From the NCBI RefSeq assembly GCF_037095755.1, contig NZ_JBAWKJ010000001.1, positions 2,314,062 to 2,378,061 on the forward strand: DNA of 64,000 nucleotides, written 5' to 3'. Position 1 is the stretch's first letter; the number at the start of each line of letters is the position of its first letter. Below are positions 19,257 through 25,709 of the stretch, piece after piece. Below the pieces are notes generated by a model, which ran no database searches, was not told the DNA's origin, and saw only the letters and a list, made by a program, of their open reading frames with translations. Position numbers and translations under genes: made by a program. The stretch is from Sphingopyxis sp. CCNWLW2. GTDB lineage: Bacteria; Pseudomonadota; Alphaproteobacteria; Sphingomonadales; Sphingomonadaceae.

Positions 19257-19419
19257 TGCGGCAGGCGGTGCGGGACAGCAATGGCTGCCGTGCGGCTATT
19301 TTCCGCCGGGGCCTGCGGCCCCTTTGCATCGCGAAGCAAAATAGCCTTCGTGCGCCATCCTCCGCTCGCGCTCCGGTCGCGGCGGGACGCCGCGATGCGG
19401 TCCCGTACCGCCTGCCGCA
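19257..19419 (+). repeat. Nested inverted repeats in the leader of the DUF2493 gene
   Basis: A 23-base arm at 19257-19279 pairs with 19397-19419 at 21 of 23 positions. Inside lies a perfect 9-bp inverted repeat, GGCTATTTT (19294-19302) with AAAATAGCC (19338-19346), and inside that GGGGCC/GGCCCC (19308-19313, 19317-19322). A further hairpin CGCGGCG-GGA-CGCCGCG precedes the outer right arm. The whole 312-base gap has no gene. It looks like a structured leader RNA or a DNA site such as an origin or recombination site. Confidence 0.6.
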
Positions 19420-19473
19420 AGGGGTCGCCGCGAAGGCCGCGCGGGGCGCGGCTGCGACAGACGGAGACCGACG

Positions 19474-20409
19474 ATGCACGACCTGAGCGAAGCCACCCAC
19501 CCGGCATCCGCCGAACCTGGAACCACCGCCTATCTGCTCCAGGAAATGCAGTTGTTCGGTCACCGGCCCTACGAAGACGAACCCGATCCGCGGCCGCTTC
19601 CCGACGCGCGTCTCACTGGCGGCGCGATCGCCGACATGTTCGATGCGCTGGCAGGCTGTATCGCCGAGACCCGGATCGAACCCGATCTCGATGACCTCCT
19701 CTGGAACCTGGTCAACATCTTCCACCGTGCCGGTGAACGCGTCGAAAGATCCCTCGACGACAACGAGCAGCTCCAGCGCCGCCTCCAGCGCGAACAGGAT
19801 GGCAGCGAAATCCGCTCGGTCGAGCTCGAGCGGGCAACCCGCGAGGGCATCTCGTTGATCGAACGCCGCGACGCTATGGAGTTTTTCCGCGAAGCGGCGG
19901 CCGAGCAGTTCCGGCTGCTCCTCCGCAAGGCCTGGGCTCCGCGCACAGGGTCGCGAATCCAGCATCGTGCGATGACGGCATCGCTGATCGACAGCCGCGA
20001 TTTCCTCGACGCCCGGCTCCGGCAAAAGGCAACGGCTCTGCTTCCCGTCGGCACGCGGATTGCCTTCACTGGCGGCAGCGATTGCAGCGACCATGCGGCC
20101 ATCTGGGAGGCTCTCGACAAGGCGAAGGCCCGCTACGCCGACATGATCCTCCTCCACGGCGCCACGCCGACCGGCGCCGAACGCGCCGCGGCTTGCTGGG
20201 CCGACAGCCGCGGCGTGGCGCAAGTCGCCTTCCGTCCGGACTGGAATCGCCACGGCAAAGCGGCGCCCTTCAAGCGCAACGACCGGATGCTCGAGGCGCT
20301 CCCGGTCGGCCTCATCATCTTCCCGGGCACCGGCATCCAGGACAATCTCGCCGACAAGGCTGCGAAGATCGGCATTCCGCTCTGGGACTTCCGAAAAGGG
20401 TCGGGCTGA
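19474..20409 (+). CDS. DUF2493 (SLOG superfamily) protein of a mobile-element core
   Basis: The protein is 311 residues long. The C-terminal 120 residues are a DUF2493/YspA-like SLOG domain with TRIAFTGGSDCSDHAAIW and ILLHGATPTGAERAA, then VGLIIFPGTGIQDNLAD. The glycine-rich turns fit a nucleotide- or ligand-binding Rossmann-like fold. The N-terminal 180 residues are helical and charged. It is a regular member of alphaproteobacterial integrative element cores, next to Toprim and helicase genes. SLOG domains bind nucleotide-derived ligands, but the role of this branch is unknown. The leader upstream is unusually structured (19257-19419). Confidence 0.8.
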   Translation: MHDLSEATHPASAEPGTTAYLLQEMQLFGHRPYEDEPDPRPLPDARLTGGAIADMFDALAGCIAETRIEPDLDDLLWNLVNIFHRAGERVERSLDDNEQLQRRLQREQDGSEIRSVELERATREGISLIERRDAMEFFREAAAEQFRLLLRKAWAPRTGSRIQHRAMTASLIDSRDFLDARLRQKATALLPVGTRIAFTGGSDCSDHAAIWEALDKAKARYADMILLHGATPTGAERAAACWADSRGVAQVAFRPDWNRHGKAAPFKRNDRMLEALPVGLIIFPGTGIQDNLADKAAKIGIPLWDFRKGSG

Positions 20410-20524
20410 AGCGCCGAGATTGGGCGACTCCGGGAAATGTCCTCAATCTGGTTCTATCTCTCGAATATAATTGAAATATATTCCGAACTTGCACATTTTC
20501 CCGCCCTCCTGATCACTCGGACCA

Positions 20525-21385
20525 GTGGTGATGTCTTCGCCTTCCGGCGCCCAATTGAGGGGCGCGGCCGGTCGGCGTTTGACGGAGGCAATGCCGGATG
20601 CTTCGGCTTGGCGACGATCGCCGGCGCTGCCATGGTTGAATATGTTGCCACTCGGCGCTGCGCATGCGCTCGCGATCGACGTCATGACGGTGAAGGACGA
20701 GGCGGCGCTTGCCGACCTTTTTCATGAGGTCTGCGCCAGCCTCGGCTGTCGCTTCTTCGCACTCAGCCACCATGTCGATTTCCTGGCAGACCCGCAGCGC
20801 GGGATACGGATCCACAATTATCCCGAAGAATGGGCATGCTGGTTCGACGCGCAGGGGCTCGGCTTGACCGATCCGATCCACCGGGCAAGCCAGCGGACGT
20901 CCGCCCCCTTTCTGTGGAACCAGGCGCCTTTATGGGCGCCGCCGCGCCCCGGAGATGAAAGCGTACTCGCGGAGGCCCGGCGTCATGGCATTGCTGATGG
21001 GCTCACCATTCCCGCTCACCTGCCCGGCGATGCCCATGGATCGGTGTCCTTCGCGTGGCGCGAGGGTGGGCCCGATCTGGGCGACTTGCCGCTCGCCGGG
21101 ATGATCGGGCCCTTCGCCTTCGAGGCGGCCCGTCAGATCGCCGGCCGGGTGCCCGAGGCCAACCGGCCGAAGCTGACCGACCGGCAGCGTGACTGTCTCC
21201 TCTGGATTGCGCGCGGCAAATCGGACTGGGTGACCTCGAGGTTGCTCAATCTGAGCCAGGATACGGTTGCCGAGCATGTCAAAAACGCGCGGGGACGCTA
21301 TGATGCTCCGACGAGGATGGCGCTCATGATCCGCGCGTTATGGGATGGCACGATAACTTTCGGCGAAATCGCCAACAATCGATGA
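20525..21385 (+). CDS. LuxR-family quorum-sensing regulator
   Basis: The frame encodes 286 residues, longer than the usual 230-250, so translation may begin at a later Met (20591 or 20642). An autoinducer-binding domain spans about 50-200: IHNYPEEWACWFDAQGLGLT then DPIHRAS holds the aromatic and Asp positions that contact acyl-homoserine lactones in TraR/LuxR. The HTH spans about 220-275: LTDRQRDCLLWIARGKSDWV, then SQDTVAEHVKNARGRY. The usual Glu of the LTxRExE helix is Gln (LTDRQRD). The cognate synthase luxI lies 1.2 kb downstream, on the other side of an antisense gene. Likely controls luxI and the genes after it. Confidence 0.85.
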   Translation: MVMSSPSGAQLRGAAGRRLTEAMPDASAWRRSPALPWLNMLPLGAAHALAIDVMTVKDEAALADLFHEVCASLGCRFFALSHHVDFLADPQRGIRIHNYPEEWACWFDAQGLGLTDPIHRASQRTSAPFLWNQAPLWAPPRPGDESVLAEARRHGIADGLTIPAHLPGDAHGSVSFAWREGGPDLGDLPLAGMIGPFAFEAARQIAGRVPEANRPKLTDRQRDCLLWIARGKSDWVTSRLLNLSQDTVAEHVKNARGRYDAPTRMALMIRALWDGTITFGEIANNR

Positions 21386-21447
21386 AGTGCGACATGGTTT
21401 TCACTCGCTGTTCTAGGGAACTCACGGTGTCGGCGCAGCCTGCGAGC

Positions 21448-22479
21448 TTATGCGGGGTGTCCGTCGGCAGGAGGCGAGGGGATATCGGGCGGTTCGACAG
21501 GAACGCTCTCCAACGCGTCCGCTCTGCCTCGGAGCCAGATTCTGGCCTGATCTTCGAACCGCGCCGCATCAACGCGCATGCACAGCAGGCATTTCCCGAC
21601 TTCATACCCGCTGCCGCATAGGACATCGCTGCGGCAGGAACCTTCAGCGCATGGCTCGCGAAGAACGTCATAAACGACGGCACAGACCGGACAGAACAAC
21701 TGGTCGCTGTCCGGAGTGGTAAGCTGTGCGAAGCGAGAGGGATCCTTCCAGTCCTTCTCGTCGGTCGAGCAACTCAGGCAGATATAGGAACGGCGCCGTT
21801 TGTCGTAACCAAAATGCCGGCGCACCATTGCTGGCGGCAGCACCTTGGCAACAATTGCAAAGCTGGCGAGCAGGCCTGCCTCGGCTCCTTGGCCATGCGC
21901 GATCGCGACCGGGTCATTGAGTGCGGCATCCATCAGGTAGCGCGCCCAGCGGTGTTGGGGGAACAGGCTCTCGACCGTCTCGAGGACACCGACAAATATG
22001 CCTGTCGCGTCGGCGGCCACGCCGCGGCCGCCCAGATGAACAATCTTGTTCCGGCTTCGCCGCGCCTCGTCGAACTTTCGGATGAAGTCGGGCGGCAGTG
22101 TTTGATTGCAGACCGTGTCGTGGACCCGAATAAGGTCACTCGCGTCGATCGTGCGAAAGTCGTTGAACTCGATCTCGCCATTCGGCCCAGGTCGCGGCCA
22201 TGACCTCGGATCACCGGCAAGAAGAATGTAAGGGCTGATTGCCGCGATGTTTGCCTTGAGGCCCAGCTCCTGCGCCTGATGGACCCAGACATGTGCATGC
22301 CTGAGCGCGGGCTGTTGTGCGGCATGATAGTCGGCAAGGGCGCTGCCGTCGGTGTCCCATATCTCGATCTCCGAGTCTTCAAGCAGCGCAAAGGTAGCGA
22401 CGGCCGCTTCCCACGCCATGACGAGCAGCTCGATGGCCGAACTGCGCAGCTCCTCCGCCGTTGGGATGTTCCTGATCAT
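21448..22479 (-). CDS. Unknown protein with HEPN-type motif and C-terminal cysteine clusters
   Basis: The protein has 343 residues from ATG 22479 (an upstream frame start at 22524 is possible). I do not recognise the family. The mid-region contains SRNKIVH (about 142-148), an R-N-x3-H motif typical of HEPN RNases and RNA-binding domains. The last 130 residues have three Cys pairs (YICLSCST, LFCPVCAV, KCLLCMR) plus CAEGSC, suggesting a zinc-ribbon module. It lies antisense between luxR and luxI, occupying the space where their regulation would be expected. HEPN proteins often belong to toxin-antitoxin or defence systems, and that is the leading guess; no partner gene is adjacent on the same strand. 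Confidence 0.6.
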   Translation of the reverse strand: MIRNIPTAEELRSSAIELLVMAWEAAVATFALLEDSEIEIWDTDGSALADYHAAQQPALRHAHVWVHQAQELGLKANIAAISPYILLAGDPRSWPRPGPNGEIEFNDFRTIDASDLIRVHDTVCNQTLPPDFIRKFDEARRSRNKIVHLGGRGVAADATGIFVGVLETVESLFPQHRWARYLMDAALNDPVAIAHGQGAEAGLLASFAIVAKVLPPAMVRRHFGYDKRRRSYICLSCSTDEKDWKDPSRFAQLTTPDSDQLFCPVCAVVYDVLREPCAEGSCRSDVLCGSGYEVGKCLLCMRVDAARFEDQARIWLRGRADALESVPVEPPDIPSPPADGHPA

Positions 22480-22567
22480 GCACCATCCATAGCGAGTTCC
22501 CGTCCGACGAACACCCGGCGACACCCCCCAATTCTGGTATGGCGAGGTGGCCGCTTACGCTTCAATT

Positions 22568-22598
22568 GGACTGTCTCTATTTTCACGGGAGACAGTCC
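22568..22598 (+). promoter_or_regulatory. Perfect inverted repeat abutting the luxI start codon
   Basis: GGACTGTCTC (22568-22577) and GAGACAGTCC (22589-22598) are exact inverted repeats, with an 11-base spacer. The right arm ends at the base before ATG 22599 and contains the 3' half of the ribosome site (GGGAG, 22587-22591). As RNA it forms a 10-bp stem that would hide the ribosome site. As DNA it could be an operator. It is not a classical lux box, which is about 20 bp without a spacer. Confidence 0.7.
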
Positions 22599-23216
22599 AT
22601 GCTTCACGTTGTCGATTACACCAACCGGGTGCGCCTGCACGCCGTCCTCCGCTCCATGTTCGCAGCACGCAAGAAGGTCTTCATCGATCTTCTGAAATGG
22701 GATGTGCCGGCGCTCGCCGGCGAATTCGAGGTCGATCATTTCGACACCCCGCAGGCGACCTATCTCGTCGTCGCTGACGAAAACGATAGCCATCTCGCAT
22801 CGGCCCGGCTGCTCGAGACCACCGAGCCCGGCATTCTCGATGGCCTGTTCGCGCATCTCGCAGACGAGCCCCTGCCGCGCGGCGATGATGTCTTCGAAAT
22901 CACACGCTTCTGCCTTTCGCCCGACGCGGGCGCGCGGAGGCGGCGCGAAGCACGCAACACTTTGCTCATAGGCCTCGCCGAATATGCGATCGCCAACGAC
23001 ATTCGCACCTACACCGGGGTCGCCGAGCGGTCCTGGTTCCGCCAGGTCCAGTCCTTCGGCTGGGCATGCCGGGCGCTCGGAGCGCCGCGCGGCGAGGGCG
23101 ATCGTGCGCTCGTCGCCCTTAGAATCGATATCGACGACACGACCCTCGCGGGCATGGCGGCCGCGGGAATCTCTTCGTCGGCCGCGATCGGCAGCGCGCC
23201 CGCGCGCGCGGCCTGA
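22599..23216 (+). CDS. luxI: Acyl-homoserine-lactone synthase (LuxI family)
   Basis: The protein has 205 residues. It carries the LuxI invariants at the expected places: Arg24, Phe28 and Trp34 (AARKKVFIDLLKWD), Asp46 and Asp49 (EVDHFDT), Arg70 (SARLL), and Glu100 and Arg103 (FEITRF). The enzyme makes N-acyl-homoserine lactones from S-adenosylmethionine and acyl carriers. The acyl length cannot be read from sequence. ATG 22599 is preferred over ATG 22539 because the family begins here and GGGAG lies just upstream. The gene is followed after 14 bases by phyH, and then by gntR and the lasso peptide genes, all on the + strand. Its leader has a perfect hairpin. Confidence 0.92.
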   Translation: MLHVVDYTNRVRLHAVLRSMFAARKKVFIDLLKWDVPALAGEFEVDHFDTPQATYLVVADENDSHLASARLLETTEPGILDGLFAHLADEPLPRGDDVFEITRFCLSPDAGARRRREARNTLLIGLAEYAIANDIRTYTGVAERSWFRQVQSFGWACRALGAPRGEGDRALVALRIDIDDTTLAGMAAAGISSSAAIGSAPARAA

Positions 23217-23230
23217 AGGGGGGAACGATC

Positions 23231-24127
23231 ATGCTGACCGAAACCATGATACCCTGCCAGTCGGCGGCGCAAGCCGAGCTGAGGGAGCAGGGGTTCACGA
23301 TTGTCCGAGGGGCAATTCCGGCGACCGACATCGCCGCGCTCGAACGCGACCTGGCGCCGCGCTTTGACGCGACCCCTTTTTGCGAAGGCGGCTTTTACGG
23401 CGAGCGCACCAAGCGCTTCGGCCGCCTGCTACTGCGCTCGCCGCGCGCGACCGACCTCGTGATGCATCCCACCATTCTCGCCATGGCGGAGGCGGTCCTG
23501 CTCCCATGGTGCGACCGGATCCAGCTCAACCTCACCCAGGCGATCGAAATCCACCCGGGTGCGCTCGCGCAATATCCGCACCGCGACCAAAGTATGTGGC
23601 AGGGGACCATCGGCGAGACCGAATATCTCGTCAACGTCATGTGGCCGCTCACGCCGTTCACCGCAGATAATGGCGCAACGCTGATCTGGCCGCGCAGCCA
23701 TGGTCTCGAGGCGCTCGTCGAGGAGCCGCCCGAACCGGCGGTGGTGGCGGAAGCGGAACCCGGCGATGCGATCATCTTTCTCGGATCGACGCTTCACGGC
23801 GCCGGCGCGAACCGGAGCGCAGAGGTGCGGCGCGGCATCATCGTCAGTTACAGCCTCGGCTGGCTCAAACCCTATGAGAATCAACATTTGGCCTATCCGC
23901 CCTATGTCGCCTGCGATTTTCCGCCCGAGCTCGCCGCGCTCGCCGGCTATGCCCAGCACCGCCCGAACCTCGGCAATTTCGAGGGCCAATGCCCTTCGAT
24001 CCTGCTCACAGGCTATCCCGAGGAACCGCTTTCCGCAATCGATGCGCTCCGCCCGGATCAGGCCGCGTTGCTCGCCGAGCATGTCGCCGCGCAGCGCGCT
24101 TCGCTTGACGAAGTACGCGCGCCATGA
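23231..24127 (+). CDS. Phytanoyl-CoA dioxygenase (PhyH) family Fe(II)/2-oxoglutarate oxygenase
   Basis: This 298-residue protein has a double-stranded beta-helix fold. Metal ligands are His117 and Asp119 (YPHRDQSMW) and His189 (GSTLHGAG); Arg in EVRRGIIVSYSLGW fits the 2-oxoglutarate anchor. PhyH genes directly after luxI are a known feature of sphingomonads, and their substrate there is unproven; hydroxylation of an acyl chain or of the signal is often guessed. It starts 14 bases after luxI behind AAGGGGGG and its stop overlaps the gntR start (ATGA), so luxI-phyH-gntR is probably one operon. Confidence 0.85.
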   Translation: MLTETMIPCQSAAQAELREQGFTIVRGAIPATDIAALERDLAPRFDATPFCEGGFYGERTKRFGRLLLRSPRATDLVMHPTILAMAEAVLLPWCDRIQLNLTQAIEIHPGALAQYPHRDQSMWQGTIGETEYLVNVMWPLTPFTADNGATLIWPRSHGLEALVEEPPEPAVVAEAEPGDAIIFLGSTLHGAGANRSAEVRRGIIVSYSLGWLKPYENQHLAYPPYVACDFPPELAALAGYAQHRPNLGNFEGQCPSILLTGYPEEPLSAIDALRPDQAALLAEHVAAQRASLDEVRAP

Positions 24128-24747
24128 GCCCCGGCGCCACCATGGAACGGGTCTATATCGACCTCAAGGTCCGGCTCATGACCGGCGCCTATCCGCCGGG
24201 CACACGGCTCGACCCCCGGCAGATCGCGCGGACGCTCGACGCCAGCGCCACGCCGGTGCGCGATGCGCTCCACCGCTTGTCCGGCGAGCGCATCGTCGAT
24301 GCCTGGCACCAGGAGGGCTTTCGCCAGCCGCTGCTCGCCGAGGCCGACCTCGCCGAACTCTATGACTGGGGCGGCATGCTCCTCGCGCTCGCGCTCAAGG
24401 GGCGAAGCCCGTCGCCAAACCTCCGGGCGGGCCTCAGCGAATTGCAAGCGATAGAGCCCTATCCAGAGGCGCTCGATTCGCTGTTCGGGGTGATCGCAGT
24501 GGGAAGCGCAAATCGCGAACTTCGCTACGCGATCGTCAACTTCATCGAGCGAAGCCGCGCTTTTCGGCCCGCTGAGATGCGGATCGACCCCGCCTCGCGC
24601 ACGGTGCTCGCCGCGATGGAGGAGGACTATCGGTTCGGGCGATGGACCGGATTGCGCAGCAAAATCACCAGCTTCCATCGCCGCCGGATGCGGCAGGCGG
24701 GGCGGATCGCGGCCGCCATTCGGCCGCGCAGCGACCCTCTTCGATAA
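24124..24747 (+). CDS. GntR-family transcriptional regulator
   Basis: The protein has 207 residues. The winged HTH is at about 8-75: VYIDLKVRLMTGAYPPGTRL, then IARTLDASATPVRDALHRL, then SGERIVDAWHQEGFRQPLL. The rest is a helical effector domain resembling FCD-type GntR proteins but shorter. ATG 24124 overlaps the phyH stop; Met at 24142 is another possible start. It is the last gene before the lasso precursor (98 bases away), which makes the precursor promoter a natural target. Effector unknown. Confidence 0.85.
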   Translation: MSPGATMERVYIDLKVRLMTGAYPPGTRLDPRQIARTLDASATPVRDALHRLSGERIVDAWHQEGFRQPLLAEADLAELYDWGGMLLALALKGRSPSPNLRAGLSELQAIEPYPEALDSLFGVIAVGSANRELRYAIVNFIERSRAFRPAEMRIDPASRTVLAAMEEDYRFGRWTGLRSKITSFHRRRMRQAGRIAAAIRPRSDPLR

Positions 24748-24844
24748 CATTCGGGCTATAGCAGAAGTATAAAATTCCTATTCTAAATCAGGGGCGTAGC
24801 TTTGTGGTTGCCGCAATCCCGCGGCATCAACCAAGGAGGGTCCC

Positions 24845-24982
24845 ATGGACCGGAACAGCATCGCCGAAGAAGGCATCGAAGAACTCGGAATCGCCAGCGT
24901 CGAGACGCGCGGCGAGGAATTCCCGGTGCCGGAAATCGGCGGCCATGACCTGAAACTCGGCGGCGGCATTTCCGCTGACTGA
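24845..24982 (+). CDS. Lasso peptide precursor (leader 22 aa, predicted core 23 aa)
   Basis: This 45-residue gene has an excellent ribosome site (AAGGAGGG, four bases upstream). The leader ends in LGIASVETR, close to the L-G-x-A-S-x-E-T pattern of astexin-type proteobacterial precursors, with the required Thr at position -2. The predicted core starts at Gly23 of the precursor: GEEFPVPE, then IGGHDLKLGGGISAD. Glu8 of the core is the only acid at positions 7-9, so the ring should be Gly1-Glu8 (8 residues). Bulky plug candidates are His12, Leu14, Lys15 and Leu16. The hand-calculated monoisotopic mass after loss of water is about 2275.1 Da. The B and C maturation genes follow directly. Confidence 0.9.
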   Translation: MDRNSIAEEGIEELGIASVETRGEEFPVPEIGGHDLKLGGGISAD

Positions 24983-24992
24983 CAGGCGAAGG

Positions 24993-25020
24993 GGCACGGC
25001 CGCCTCGGCGCGGCCGTGCC
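24993..25020 (+). promoter_or_regulatory. Hairpin between lasso precursor and B gene
   Basis: GGCACGGCCGC (24993-25003) pairs perfectly with GCGGCCGTGCC (25010-25020) around a six-base loop. No T tract follows, so it is likely an attenuator or mRNA stabiliser that keeps precursor transcript in excess over B and C. A hairpin at this place is known in other lasso peptide operons such as capistruin. Confidence 0.7.
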
Positions 25021-25028
25021 TAGCGTCG

Positions 25029-25709
25029 ATGAACCATCACCTTGCACCGGATATGAGCTTTTGCTTCATTGGCGCTGGCGCGGTCATGCTGGACCTCAAG
25101 GCTGACCGCTACTACCGGCTCGATCGCCGCCATTCGGCTGCGCTGCGAGCGATGGCCGGCGGCGAGTGCAATGCGCATCTGGACGCGCGTGCGTCCCTCG
25201 TCGCCAAGGGGCTCATTCGGCCGGGCGACGGACCGGCTGCGACGCCGGTTAGCGCGCCACGCGTCACCGCGAGTGTCATTGAGCGTCGGCTTTCCTGGCG
25301 ACCCGAGACACAGAATTGTTCGATATCGCCCTTGGAGCTTTTCGCGCTCCGCTTCATGGCCGGGCAGGTACTTGGGCGGCTGGGACTATTTCGGACCGCG
25401 AGATATTATCGGGGGCGGCGGGATCGCTGCCACGAGCAGCAAGGCGGTTTGCAACGCAGCCAGGATCGCGCCGCTGCACTAGCCGCCTGCTTTGCCGACC
25501 AGCGGCGCTTTTTCCCCGCAAAGCGGCGCTGCGTGCCGGACTCGCTCGCTCTTGCCGCAATCCTGTGGCGGCGAGGGTGCGCTGCGGAGGTGTTTTTCGG
25601 TGTGCGGCTGGACCCGTTTGCCGCCCATTGCTGGGTCCAGCACGGGGCGCTCTTGCTCTCGGATCCGCTCGACAGTGTGGCCGAGTTCACACCGGTTTTT
25701 CAATTATGA
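25029..25709 (+). CDS. Lasso peptide B protein: fused PqqD-like recognition domain and transglutaminase-like leader protease
   Basis: The protein has 226 residues. The N-terminal 75 residues are a PqqD-like peptide-recognition domain (B1): CFIGAGAVMLDLKADRYYRL, then RHSAALRAMAGG. The C-terminal part is the B2 protease: Cys168 (KRRCVPDSLALAAIL), His200 (PFAAHCWVQ) and Asp212 (LLSDPLDSV) form the transglutaminase-like triad. It binds the precursor leader and cuts after Arg22 to free the Gly1 amine. In many actinobacteria B1 and B2 are separate; the fused form is usual in proteobacteria. Its stop overlaps the C gene start (ATGA), so the two are coupled. Confidence 0.92.
   Translation: MNHHLAPDMSFCFIGAGAVMLDLKADRYYRLDRRHSAALRAMAGGECNAHLDARASLVAKGLIRPGDGPAATPVSAPRVTASVIERRLSWRPETQNCSISPLELFALRFMAGQVLGRLGLFRTARYYRGRRDRCHEQQGGLQRSQDRAAALAACFADQRRFFPAKRRCVPDSLALAAILWRRGCAAEVFFGVRLDPFAAHCWVQHGALLLSDPLDSVAEFTPVFQL

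Noticed and set aside
18361..20253. 630-codon minus-strand frame across the Toprim and DUF2493 genes
   Set aside because: It spans two real genes and their structured leader, and no protein motif is seen.
22568..22598. Reading the luxI leader repeat as a lux box
   Set aside because: Lux-type boxes are about 20 bp of continuous dyad; here exact 10-bp arms are split by 11 bases and touch the start codon.
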